From contig JAJJXM010000014.1 of assembly GCA_024516155.1 (NCBI GenBank), forward strand, positions 868,001-932,000: a DNA stretch of 64,000 bases, written 5' to 3'. The translations under genes and the position numbers were made by a program. This DNA is from Pyronema omphalodes (lineage: Eukaryota > Ascomycota > Pezizomycetes > Pezizales > Pyronemataceae). This document shows positions 34,202 through 45,738 of this stretch, piece by piece. How positions within the stretch are numbered: the stretch's first letter is position 1; every line of letters starts with the position of its first letter. Below the pieces are notes generated by a model that did no database searches, was not told where the DNA came from, and was given only the letters and a program-made list of their open reading frames with translations.

Positions 34202-35150
34202 ACGGATTCCAAGTATCAAATTCGCGTAGATGTGGATACACCGATGTTGATCTCATCCTGTAACGACCTCAGGCTCCGAGACGTCGATCATTAATTCCCT
34301 TCAGGCACTGCGCATGTTGGGATTCTCGCCTCTAATTGGCAATTCGTATTCAAACAGGGTCCACCAGCAGGGCGATGTGCGCATTGAGAGTGGCAGTCGC
34401 CGCGCACCGAGCACGAAGTCATGTGATGCGTGCAAAGATGCCGTTACATCCGTTGAGATGCAGCGAGTGAGAGAACTGCTGCCTTGCGCTTCCAGAGCAC
34501 GATTGAGCCTCAATTGATCTATTGATTTCTTGCAATTCGGAATATGCTTTTATATCATGAGAACAGCCGGAGATATTCCGAAAGCTACGGCAATGCATTT
34601 CTATATGGAGGGCAAAAGAATTTTGCCACAGAACCAACACTCCATGGACGTCGCATGCACAACATCCAATAAGTGCGCCTTTCACTACCCATGACCTACA
34701 CGCCACAAACACTGCTGACTAAACCACAGGCTGTGGCGCTTCATAAGATTGGAAGCGCGCAGCAAGTACATTTGTTATCGAAATGGCACAGAATATTCTC
34801 AAGCGCAAATAAAATAATGGCCAAATCGATGATATCGATATTTAAAGCGCACATAACACAGTGGTTAGAAAAAATGAACAGAAAGGTAGTAATGCTACAT
34901 AAAATTTCGTATAACAGCGCGTATAACAGTAAATAATGATCAGTAAAATGTAGAGATTCCTTTGGGTTCGGGGTTAGCAGTAAGATATTAGAGAATTGGG
35001 GGTATTACTGTCTTTACCACTGGCAGCGAAGAAATCAAGGCCGTACTGCTGTGGATATGACTTGAAAAAAAACAATCATGTCACCATCAGTACGGCCCTT
35101 GCCTTCACTTTCTCTTTATTTTGTCTTTTCCCTACATATCCTTGCTTAGT
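34202..35150. repeat. Old dispersed repeat, minus-oriented copy, plus flanking DNA
   Basis: The block near 34590-34660 (minus strand) reads GGTTCTGTGGCAAAATTCTT and CCCTCCATATAGAAATGCAT, which matches 37856-37905 and 41505-41555. Everything around it is diverged non-coding sequence. A short inverted repeat around GTACTG/CAGTAC lies at 35038-35100. Confidence 0.5.
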
Positions 35151-35158
35151 ATGTCAGT

Positions 35159-36084
35159 CAGAGTTCGGCACGGTCCGTCCAGGACGGCGGACCGGACGGG
35201 ACCACGCTGGTGGTCCGGTCCCGTCCTCGACTTTGGACGGACGGCCACTATGTGGTCCGGTCCCGTCCGCAAACTGAAAAAGACCGGACGGGACGGCGGG
35301 TGACGGCAGGACCGTGGGTTTCGGGTGAGCTAGTTTGCAGGGGGCGGTTTGGTTTAAGTTTGCCAGAAATTATGGGCCGCAGCAGCGACATCTTCAGCAC
35401 TGTAGCAGATGAACCCGTCATGCTGCACTTTGGTAAAACTTTTACACCCTACTGCAGGTGCACGCTCCACCCAGAAATAGTTTGACTGCCTATGTTAGTT
35501 TGATATTATTTTTGTTTCTTAGTAGAGTACGATCCCGCTATAAATATTTCTTCTATCCTTCGAATTCCATCTTCTATCTTTCCCTCTTCTACCTGCCAGA
35601 ATTTTCCACTCCTTTCATTGCCGTGTAATTCAAACATCAATAGCAATCACACCATTCCCAGCAAAGCTCATTGCCGTTCTCTACACCTTTTCCGACCAGG
35701 AGCAGAACGCCCTGCCTGTCCTCTCAAGAGTCGTTTCCATTCCAGAAGGATGGGGAAGGACGCATTTTAGTGGCGGGAGAAGGAGCATTCTTATGCATCA
35801 GTAGAGTTTTTTTTGTTCGTAAGCAATTCCATATAGGTGACTTTAATTCGTGCAATGCATCAGAATTATCTAAGGAAAACACCATGAGCCGTAGTAAAAA
35901 AACTGCGGGTTGCGAGTGACCGACGGTGACGCTAGTCGTGGTCACCCACGGTCACCCGCGGTCCGTCCCGTCCATGGTGCCTCCAGGACGGCCGGTCCTG
36001 GTCCTACTACAGGACGGGACCGCGAGTGGCGGTCCGGTCCCGTCCATAGCCAGGACGGGACCGGACGGACCGTGCCGAACTCTG
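35159..36084 (+). mobile_element. 926-bp hAT-like element, copy 1
   Basis: The inverted ends are CAGAGTTCGGCACGGTCCGT at 35159 and its complement at 36084, flanked by a perfect 8-bp target duplication ATGTCAGT (35151-35158, 36085-36092). Eight-base duplications and CAG-type ends are typical of hAT transposons. Both subterminal regions (about 35159-35330 and 35935-36084) are GC-rich and packed with GGACGGGACCGG-like motifs. The interior frame 35671-35919 matches the start of a longer frame in copy 2 at 52480-52767. It is probably a relic of a transposase N-terminus. Confidence 0.88.
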
Positions 36085-36099
36085 ATGTCAGTGAAGATT

Positions 36100-36634
36100 T
36101 TTTTAGCTCCTTTAATAGGTGAATGTTGATATGGATGTCACAAAACTTTCAAAAACACATCACACATATAGAATTGGAATTACTCTCGCGTCCAAAAGAA
36201 TCACACAAAGCATTCTGGATAAAAAAAAACCCCAAATGTAAAACCTAACAAAAAGCTTATGATGCCACGGAGAAAAAAATGATTTCACCGTCAATGAAAT
36301 TAAAACGCCTCGCATTTCCCTTCCTTCGATCGCCACTAAATCATTCCACTCTGTATATACAGTGAATAAAGAAAGTATTAAATATACATGCAGCAGCCGC
36401 TTCTCAAGGCAATCAACCGCGACATTATTCCGTTGCTAAAAGAAGTCCGTTAATTCTATACAGTTTCAATCAGTGCTGTAGTGTTGCTATGGGGGAAAAA
36501 CTAAGACAGCTCAGAATATCAGCAAGAAGATCCTTTTTCCACTCCAATTTGTCATTTACTATTCTTAGGGCTGTCATGTAAAATCATATCCTGCATCACT
36601 CCATTTGTATTTACTCATTGTACCGACTGCCTTA
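36100..36634. repeat. Old dispersed repeat, left part of a copy split by the PIF/Harbinger element
   Basis: 36400-36630 aligns with 40850-41225, with shared blocks such as CTTCTCAA-GCAAT-AACCG, GACAGCTCAGA and TTTGTATT-A-T-ATTGTACC. The alignment resumes right of 37330. Confidence 0.6.
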
Positions 36635-37330
36635 GGCCGCGTTTGGTTCGCCAACGGCCGTTTGGTGCAAACGGTGTCAAAACGGTTGGACCATGGAGCA
36701 ACCGTTATGATTTTGTGCTGAGAAGGTGTTTGGTTGGGCGACCGTCTGTTGCCACGCAGAGACCCCTGTCGCCCCACCAAACATCTTCAACGCTGCTGCA
36801 AATTTTGACCGTGAAGACTTCCTTCCCCAGTGTACAGATCAATTTCCGGTCCCAACAATGCCGCCCAAGAGTACGAAGAGATGCAGCAAACGTGACGCAA
36901 ATCTAAAAACGTGCTGACAGGCATCCTGAGGACTTCGAGAGCTCGGCGTGGATGGGCATCGAGGATTTCGCGCGTGAAAATGTCTCCAGTGCGAATGGAG
37001 GTGCGGACAGGCGTCTTTAAAAGGTAGAAACGTGCGTACAAGGCGAGAATAATGGCGATTTTACGGCGTTTTAGTTGTATTTTTTTGCGTTGTGCGAGGG
37101 CTTCTTCCGGAGTCATTTTTTGGGTGGTTGTGTTGCGTCTTGTCAGTTGCAAACGGTTGCAAACGGTGCTGGCGAGGTCCTTTTGCAACCGTTTGCAACC
37201 GTTTGGGACTCGAAAATGAAACGGTTGGTGTCAAACCAAACACCCCCGACCGTTTGCAAAACGGTCAAACTCTTGCAAACGGTCATTTTACTAGTAGATC
37301 GTAACGGCCGTTGGCGAACCAAACGCGGCC
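36635..37330 (-). mobile_element. 696-bp PIF/Harbinger-like element with TTA target duplication
   Basis: The ends carry a perfect inverted repeat of at least 28 bp beginning GGCCGCGTTTGGTTCGCCAA. TTA flanks it directly (36632-36634, 37331-37333), the signature of PIF/Harbinger. A minus-strand frame (36787-37188) contains EILDAHPRRALEVLRMPVSTFLDL, which resembles the helical lead-in of Harbinger transposases. No DDE domain follows, so this is a deletion derivative. CAAACGGTTGCAAACGG-type repeats fill the subterminal region. Confidence 0.88.
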
Positions 37331-37333
37331 TTA

Positions 37334-37623
37334 TCTACGCTCATGGAACATTCTGTTCTATCTAAATCACCACTTTCTCAACAGCCACTGCAGAATCGTC
37401 CATCAAATGTGGTTTATGAGAACTGTTTTATCTGCGCTTTATAGTCTTGATATCGTTTACTTAACCACTGTCTGATCTGCGCTTAACAATATTTTGTGCC
37501 ATTTGGATAATAACTATGTATATGTAATGCGCGTTTCCTTGGTTTGGTCAGTGGTCTGGTATGGTTGGGGCAACGGCGTCCGTGGCTGTTGGGTGGTGTG
37601 TATTAGAAAGTGCAGTTGTTGGA
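37334..37623. repeat. Old dispersed repeat, continuation right of the PIF/Harbinger element
   Basis: Aligns loosely with 41235-41465 (TGGAACATTCTGTTCT against GATAGAATATTCCTGT, then GTGGT--GTTGG blocks). Non-coding. Confidence 0.45.
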
Positions 37624-37835
37624 TGTAGTGGAGGACTTCCCATCGCTCTATTGGGGGTGGATAGAACAACCTCAACTTCATCTATTCGATAGCAATAGAA
37701 AATCTGAATAGGCAGGGGGGTAGGGACCCCCCTGTCTATCCTGGTGCTCTATTCGCATTCTATAGAAAATATTTTTTTGTGGTGAAATGGACTCTCACGT
37801 CCGTTGCTATAGAGCGATGGGAAGTCCTCCAGTAC
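37624..37835. mobile_element. ~210-bp hairpin element (MITE-like)
   Basis: The outer arms carry a perfect 22-bp inverted repeat starting TGGAGGACTTCCCATCGCTC (37628 onward, and its complement ending at 37832). The whole segment folds back imperfectly to a central perfect hairpin, CAGGGGGGT-AGGG-ACCCCCCTG (37714-37735). The related repeat copy at 41455-41490 runs through the same place without it, so it is an insertion. The target duplication is not resolved. Confidence 0.65.
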
Positions 37836-38152
37836 ATGCGACATACATCTGGTGTTGGTTCGGTGGAAAAATTCTTTCGGCCCTCCATATACAAATGCAT
37901 TGCCATAGGCGTGAAGAGATTGGGCGTTCGTTACTCAACCACAAAAAACTCCTTGTCAACTTGCAGGATAAACACGGGTGGATGGCACTGATGTATGCAT
38001 GCGCGCGTGATCTGGATTCAGTTGTAGCGAAACTGTTTGCGCGCCATGACATTGATACTCAATTGAAATTTGACATTGAGTACACTGCATACGATTATTG
38101 CTTCAGGTATATATCTGCTGGTCTACGAAATCGCCTTAGGTCACGTGGGTGA
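37836..38152 (+). pseudogene. Ankyrin-repeat gene fragment inside the dispersed repeat
   Basis: The frame ending at TGA 38152 reads NLQDKHGWMALMYACARDLD then SVVAKLFARHDIDTQ. This is the consensus layout of one ankyrin repeat (G-TALMYAC, then VV--L), followed by a second, weaker one. There is no start, no complete gene and no splice context. The 5' part of the open frame comes from the neighbouring hairpin element. It is a remnant, perhaps captured by the repeat. Confidence 0.5.
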
Positions 38153-40640
38153 AGAGGCTGGTTGTGCCATGAGCAGTGGTCGTATTTGTACTTCGAAAGA
38201 ACGACGATCTGCATTCCCTGGATGGAGTCATTTGGTGGCTGTAAAATAAACTGCTCTTGAAAGCAAAATAACTGGCGAGATATTTTGCAAGTCCATTGAG
38301 TCATCATCTCCTGGTACAACAACAAACTTGCATCCCGTGCTCCTGTTTCATTTTCTTCTGCCATTGCACGCTGCAGTAATTCAGCACTTTTTCGACACCT
38401 TAATGACGTCTCGCGGTGTGCTCGCGGGTGCAAGGGAAGCGAAGGAGAGAATAGGCGGCCGAGAGCGCTACTGTTATAATCCTTCATCTGTGCACACCTG
38501 CTGATGAAGTACGGCGATACTTTGGTATTGAGAAAAAACTTCCGTTACGTCGCAGTATCCGTGTACGACTGGGGAGCGGGCGCTTGCGCCTAATGGATAA
38601 CCCTTCCGTTTTTATCAAGACAGGCTCGTAGAATATGAATAGTGAGTTTTTTCCGGAAAATGAATGCCATTCATTCGTTTTTCACCCTTCTGAAAGATGT
38701 AGTATTGTAGCTCCAGTAGTCTTTTCGGGTGTATATTCAGATGTCACGCTGGTCACTAGTTTGCCCAACCTTATGGTGGGAGCAGGAATGGCTCTTTTTC
38801 ACTCTATGCTTCAGCATAATTGTTGCGTGTCCAATTCAATTCCCATTTCACTCTTATTCCTTCACCTATCGCGATTCCTGTAGTTTTAGTGATGTTGTGC
38901 TATGACATCACATTCGAAATGGTAAACTTTGTCAGTAGGATGCCTTAACAGTCGCCGGACTGTAGTGAAGCGTCAATCATCTGCGCCACTCTATTCCGCA
39001 GCGTGTGTAACGAAATCGCGCTACGCGGTAACCAGGGAATAAGCGCGGGCTGTAGCTAAACAACCGAAAAAATAGAAGAATTCGCAACTATGATGTTTCT
39101 CGACAGATGACAACAGAAATGGTGTTCATGAGTATTAACTTCCGTCAATCTTTTCGAGGAACTTGGATACGCTTGCTGCGGTTCCCTAGAATTTGTCCTC
39201 CTTTCAATCTTTGCTACTCGTGTAAATTCTGACACGGCAATTTTTGATTTCGATCCCGATCCTGCTGCTACCCTCGATATGATGATTCTTAATCGACCAT
39301 GGATTCTCTTATTGTGTTGATGGATAAATAGTCTTCTAATGACACCGCTTAAGGGAGGAGTAACACAGGAAGTTAAATCAACAGCGATGGTAACCATCGT
39401 GATAAAAAAACAGGATATTGTCTCGACGCAGCCATTTCTGACGTGTCTTTGAGATACAAAGACAGTGCTATATGGTTTATCTCGCTGATTTGTACAGAAG
39501 GGTACAACATACGCGAAAAGGGTATTCGAGTGACATGGTATGTTCTTGATGACCGCAACTTCGTCCCATAGTGCGTCACTCGGTTGTAGCTCAGATACTT
39601 CAATTTTTTGAAACGGCCAAAATCTTCAAGGTTTAGTCATGGATAGTAATTCTTGGCCACGGTTAGCGTATGATGCTATATTACTGATAACTGCGTCAAG
39701 GAGCAGGCGTCTAAGCCGCGGTTACTATGTATGATTGAAGATCCCCGTGCTAGATATTGTTCATGAAGGAAGGTGACATCAAGAATGGAGAGAGCTGGAT
39801 AGGTATGTGTACCATATTGTTTACAGCCTGGCGTGGCGTGAGGCTGGGAGCATTAAAACCTCGTCCTGAACGACAGAACTCCATCTCTGTATACTGCCCA
39901 CCAAGATGAAACTTAGATGCGTAGATATGAAATGAATGGGGTGTGATAGCATAGTCATTCCAAGGCCAACCAGGTGTTTGTGGTGCGGGGGAGAAGTAAG
40001 AGAGCGTTTTTCTCTTTGTTGAGGTAAAAGAAAACTGTAAGTCCAGGATGAAAGTGTAAATATCAATTGCTGATGAAGTGGGGCGGGGCCAATGAATGTA
40101 TCACCCGGCGTTGCAAATAAACGGCCAATTACTTGAAAAGCCTAGGAGTAATGGTACTTTCTCAGTTTCTCCTAGACGTCTTCATGAACTGACTTATTTT
40201 CTTGATTGTGCACTGTGATTATTAATAACCCACTACACTATCTGCAACACATCGTTCAAACGAATATTTTGTTTCCTGGTCATCGCAAAACGTTTACGAA
40301 AAAGTGTGTGGGGGAGAAGGTTTTCGGAAGGCAGAGGGTACTGTATCGTCCTCTTCCTATTGTTCCCTCTGGCGATTCCACACCTTCCGGGTATCTGCCA
40401 CTGGGGTCTCAGTTTCAATATCTACCGGAACATGGACACTCCTCTTGCTGAAGCGAGACATGTTCGCATCGAGGCAGCGCTCAACCGCTTCCGGAGATCA
40501 GTGCAACCTCGGGTTTTGGACCAATGCAGATGATCTAGCGGCTCCTGTGGTCGACTTTACCATGTGATTAAAAATACAAAATATTGAAGCTGAAATACGA
40601 AATTCCCAAGTACTTCGGCTGCCATTATTAACATCGAGAG
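38153..40640. other. 2.5-kb region without a supported gene
   Basis: Short ATG frames are present (for example minus 38095-38487, 130 aa, and plus 40206-40567). They lack domains and coding-like neighbours. No inverted-repeat element was found by eye. Confidence 0.35.
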
Positions 40641-41646
40641 TTTTCATTTTAATCGTGTCTTCATTCGCGTGTGCTCTTCTTGCACGCGTAATTCCATTTT
40701 CGTGTACTTCCAGGGGCGTTCACTTTGTCGATTGTTTTTTGGTTTTTTTTTTTTTTTTTGATTATTACATCTGAACTTCTGCAGTTAATTACGCTGTGAT
40801 TATTCGAATATCGAGATTTTCCGCCACCATTCGCGCATGCTTTTCGTCCCACTTCTCAAGACAATAAACCGTGACATCATTGCCTTGCATAAATGGATAA
40901 ACATTTATTATGTTTATGAGGTTGCTAGGTACTGAAAGAGCAGCGGCGTTTTTATCGGGTTAATACCAGGACAGCTCAGATTCCCAGCATGAGAATAGTT
41001 TTTTGCACCCTCATTATGTACTATCAAAACTCATTTTGTCCATGAAATCGGACAAGGGGATAGGTACTGCAAGAGCAGCGGTGTTTTTATCGGCTAAATA
41101 CAAGGACAGCTCAGATTCCCCGTATGAGAATAGTTTTTTGCACCCTGATTATGTAATATCCTTAGAGCTGTAATGTACGATCCTATTTTGCATCACTACA
41201 TTTGTATTCATTTATTGTACCAACGGTTTCATTTGCACTGATAGAATATTCCTGTCGGTCCCAATGACCGCTATCTAATTAGGCAGTGTAGGACCGTATA
41301 TCTTCATTTTTTCTGATTACGGTTCTTTTATTTGCGCTTCAGAATATCCTACACCATCAAACCGACCACAGTGGAATACATGCCGGATATTTCATATTGG
41401 GCACCACTGTCGTGGTTGATGAGCAGTGTTTGTAGCTGGTGGACGGTCTGTCGTCAAAAGTGCGCTTGTTATACTCTAGCAGTGCGACATACGTATGGTC
41501 TTGGTTCGGTGGCACAATTCTTTTGGCCCTCCATGTACAAATGCATTGCCGTCACTCCTTCGGGATCTTTTCTCCACATCGATACGTTGAGATATGTTCT
41601 CGCAATGCTAATGATACCCCTTGATTGTTGGAGAGCGTGGATTTGT
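40641..41646. repeat. Old dispersed repeat, unsplit copy with an internal 134-bp duplication
   Basis: This is the fullest copy of the family seen at 36100-37930 and serves as the empty-site reference. The segment starting GGTACTG-AAGAGCAGCGG occurs twice (about 40929 and 41063). The right end borders the tandem array at 41647. Confidence 0.6.
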
Positions 41647-43596
41647 TGCCCGTCTTTCGAGGCAATGTATTTACAGGCAAGACTTTCATTCCACATACTG
41701 TCGGTTTCGGCCGTGTATATTTTCCTTCCTGCATTTTGAACGTTTCCATCATTTTGCGTGGAAAGGGTGCAGCTGCTTAGGTTGTTTGGTTGTCAGCAGT
41801 AGCCACTCTCCAGTCTCATTGCCTCGCAGTGGCACCCAGTTGTGAAGTGAAATTCGTAATTGTACAAGTATCCTTTTTATCAAATAAATACGAACAATCA
41901 AATGAATAAGATAAATATACAATCTAAATTACGTGAGAACGTTACATCTTTCCCAACTGCGTTTCGCTGCTTGAAGACCCACGAAGACTCACATACACGA
42001 CTTTCGCGGATACTCTACATGTCCACAGTCAACCCTCGCAGCCACCTCGCTTCGACCCTACACGTAGAATCACAGTCCCATATTCTCCAAATGAATCAAA
42101 AAATAACACGAATCACAAATAAATACTCAAAATAAATATTAAAATAAATAATCCAAAACATCAAATCATCTCATACATAAATACATAAATGCATAAATGC
42201 ATTTATCCATTGCACGTTCGCTACATGTTGCAAGGTGTCGAGTGCATTCATTCCTCCATCAACCTCCATCATGTGTGCAAAACGAAAGACACGGAATCTT
42301 CCGTGTGCAGACCTGCGAGGATTGTAGCCTGATAACCATGTAGTTAGAATGAGCCTATTTGTGTAATCAGATGGCACAGGTTATTTTTGTTTGTTTGTTC
42401 GGGGTGGAGTTGTTTATTGAGTCGGGGCAATCTGGGGGAAGGAGGGAGGAAGAGAAGAGCGGATGATGGGAGATTACAAATGAAGATGACGGAATTGACA
42501 AAAGTAAAGAGAATAGTACGAATAGATAAAGAGGGATTCGAAAAGATAATGAAGAGTATTGGTAGATAAAGCGATGAGAAGGAGTAAGATAATAAAGGAT
42601 TACGAGGCAATGCGAAAGAGAATTGGACAGTGCGTGTGAATAAGGAAGAATGGAAAAACAATCACAAAACACTACGAGCGAAGAAGCAGGAATGGGAGGA
42701 AAGAATAAAAGAGTGCGAAGGAATGAATGGAGGAGAAATGGTGATGAAGATATGGCAGTCAACATCACTAAGGCAGGATAGAAAACCAACCATAAACCAC
42801 TACGGACGAAGAAGTAGGAATAGCAAAGCAGAGGCAGGATAATAGGAAAGTAAACATGAATAGACAGACAAGAAAAGGAACCATACAACTACGGATGAAA
42901 TAGAAGGAATCGGAAGAATAATGAGATGATTCGAGGAACGAAGAAAGGGTGATAAAACAACTACATCGGAAAGAAAGAGGGAATACCAAAAGTGAAAAGC
43001 ACTCACAATAAGTATGAGGGAATAGAGATAACCGAATCAAGAGTGGTAGAAGAGCAAGCTGAAAACGAGGAGAGATTACCAGAAGGGATCAGTGATCAAG
43101 TAAGCAAGAAGAAATTGAAGAGATCAAGAGAGAGAGAGGAAGTCACACAGTTAATCAGGGACGATGAGAGGGATAATAAAACAGTACAACTGAAAAATTG
43201 GGAATTGGAAACGACAGTTAACGAGTACGGAAGGAATGGGAATGATGATAGGAGAAATATATAGTTTGTTAATATATAGTTTATTTTTTTATATAGTTTG
43301 TTGATATATAGTTTGTTATTATACAGTTTGTGAATATATAGTTTGTTAATATATAGTTTGTTGATTAAATTCATTCGATATTTACAGCGTATTTCTGCAT
43401 TTTAGTCCAGAAGCATAGTGTAAAATTCGTGCCATGGAGGCTCTGGTGTGGCGATGAGGCCGGGTGACGTTGCCGTGAAGCCGAGTGACCCCACATGAAC
43501 CGTGATACAGAAACCACCTTCCGCCATCCCACCATCCTTTTGCCAACATTGCAAAGCAACAAATCAAAGAAATACAGCCAGCATTGCAGCAAAAAG

Positions 43597-43715
43597 AGCC
43601 CACGGCTGGAATTGAACCAGCGTCCTTCTCAAAGCTTAACATGACGTTTCGTGCCATCAGTCGGCAGTACTGAGCCTGTCACAAGTGAGATATGATACCA
43701 CTACACCACGCGGGC
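43597..43715 (-). tRNA. tRNA-like gene with 47-nt intron, predicted anticodon UGU (Thr), copy 1
   Basis: Reading the minus strand, a 72-nt body folds fully: acceptor arm GCCCGCG/CGTGGGC (one G-U), D-arm with AGTGGTA loop, anticodon stem TCTCA/TGAGA, T-arm GCTGG-TTCAATT-CCAGC. An intron follows position 37 at the canonical site. The A box (TGGTGTAGTGG) and B box (GGTTCAATTCC) match pol III promoters, and a T5 terminator follows the 3' end. The anticodon depends on the stem register: UGU gives five clean pairs, while GUG would leave a mismatch. The 47-nt intron is long and the gene sits in a repeat, so it may be a tRNA-derived repeat rather than a working tRNA. Confidence 0.6.
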
Positions 43716-45378
43716 ACCTGGTTAACCATACATGTCAGAACTAATACTTATGCCCGTCCAAAACAAGGAAAAAAAGCACGTGAAACGATTTACCCTCCCA
43801 TATGCAGCTCATCTTGCCCATTACCTCCACTTTCAGCGTGCACAATCTGTCACATCCATCACCATGTACTCCCGGAATCACGCAACACCATCACGACAAT
43901 TTTATGTTGCTTTACATATATTCAACATCCCAATCAAAAATCTGTTTAATAATGAATTTATAAAAACAAAATTCATACAACTCGAGAAAAGAAAAAGAAA
44001 ACCAGAAATAAAGGAGGAAATAAATGAATAAAAAATACAGCACGGGAAGAATATTTTCCGTATGCGACCGTCACTGCACGCAAGAAATCACAAGACAAAC
44101 TACAATTGCCTCAACATCAGTATCGCAAGGCACGATAAGAAAAACGAATATTTCACCCAACAAGGGTAATCATTCACTACAAATACTATCCGTCACTGAA
44201 GAACAAAACCCATCTGCTGCACAAACAGACTGCCGGGACAAACTGCAATCGCTTCAACAGGAGTCTGTCAATGTACCGTGACAGAAATTGACACTTCACC
44301 TGATAAAGATAATTATTCAACCCAAATATGTTTAGTTTTAATCCATTTATACCACCCCGCCGAAAAAACAAGCAGAATATCATCACTGCGACCTCTTCAC
44401 CAGGAAGAATGACATAAAAGACACTCCAAATACATCCTATCACAATTACATCTCGCCTTTCCCACTGTTTCCGAAGCCAGTCTTGTGGAGGAATATTCAC
44501 CGAGCGCCCGAGTGACGTCACATGACTAACCCCTGTTCCAGCGAGCCTCGATCTATGCCCGTCTTTCGGGGCAATGTATTTACAGGCAAGACTTTCATTA
44601 CATATACTGTCTGTTGTATTCGTGTAGATCTTCCTCTTTGTATTTTAAACATTTCCATTATTTAGCGTGCGATAGGTATACAGTGGCGGAAACCTGACTA
44701 CTCCTCGGCTTCATCGCCTCACCGCACCATACACCGTTCGTCGCCAGTCGCGAGTTATCAACGCAGAATCCACAATTGTATAATCATGGTTCCCAGAAAA
44801 CAGATGAAAGAATGCAAATGAATAAGATAAATATACAATCTAAATCACGTGGGAACGTTACATATTTTCTAACTGCGTTTCGCTGCTTGGAGACTCACCA
44901 AGTGTCACGTATTGGACCGCCACAGTTAGTCTACATTCTGATTATCCGCTTGGATAGCATGCGTTTTCTTTCCGTTAGTAATACTACGCCCTCCGTCTCT
45001 TTGATTTGAACATTCCCAACCTTTGACACTCTCATCTCCACTTGTCCGTCTCTCCTCTTCTCTGACTTCACCCTCAACTTTGTATTGTACTCTTCTCTGA
45101 CTTCCCCCCGTCATCACGATCCTTCTCCTGTGCCTGTATCCATTCTGCGGTGTCAATCTTGGTAGTAGAGATCATGGTAGTAAAGGGCATTGGTTCCAAC
45201 GGAAGAGTATAGATAGTATCCACCTGGAGTGGAGCGGGCTTGTCAATTGTCAGTTCCCAGTGCTTCTGGTCTGCTTCATTCTGTTAGTCTGTATTTTTGT
45301 AGCCTTCTTCTATCAATCTAGAAGCTGGATTTCAACACTCATCACGTTGTGTCTGCTGTTACATTTATTGTTGTCCAC

Positions 45379-45738
45379 ATTCCCACTGACAACAATTCCC
45401 ACTGACAACAATTCCCACTGACAACAATTCCTACTAACAACAATTCCCACTGACAACAATTCTCTCTGACATGCATTCTCTTTGATATGACTTCCCTCTG
45501 GCAAATACTTCCCTCTAACATAAAGTCCCTCTGGCATGAATTCCCTGTAGCATAGATTCCTTCTCGCATAAATTCCCTCTTGCATAAATTCCCTCTTGCA
45601 TAAATTCCCTGGAGCATAAATTCCCTGGAGCATAAATTCCCTCTAGCATAGAATCCCTCTTGCATAAATTCCCTCTTGCATAAAGTCCCTCGAGCATAAA
45701 TTCCCTCTAGCATAAATTCCCTCTGGCATAAATCGTAA
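45379..45738. repeat. 16-bp minisatellite, unit 1
   Basis: About 22 copies of a 16-bp unit. Most are of the form ATTCCCTCTTGCATAA, preceded by variants ATTCCCACTGACAACA. All frames across it stay open, giving a repetitive GIYARGNLCKREFM-type translation that I treat as spurious. Confidence 0.9.

Noticed and set aside
35926..36129. Frames rich in Gly, Arg and Pro at the hAT element ends (also 52201-52432 and 53045-53336)
   Set aside because: Translations of GC-rich subterminal repeats. Only the interior frames 35671-35919 and 52480-52767 look like remnants of protein.
42344..43040. Minus-strand hydrophobic frames in the array unit (also 46790-47435)
   Set aside because: Same purine-rich repeat effect. 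The frames are broken or shifted between unit 1 and unit 2.
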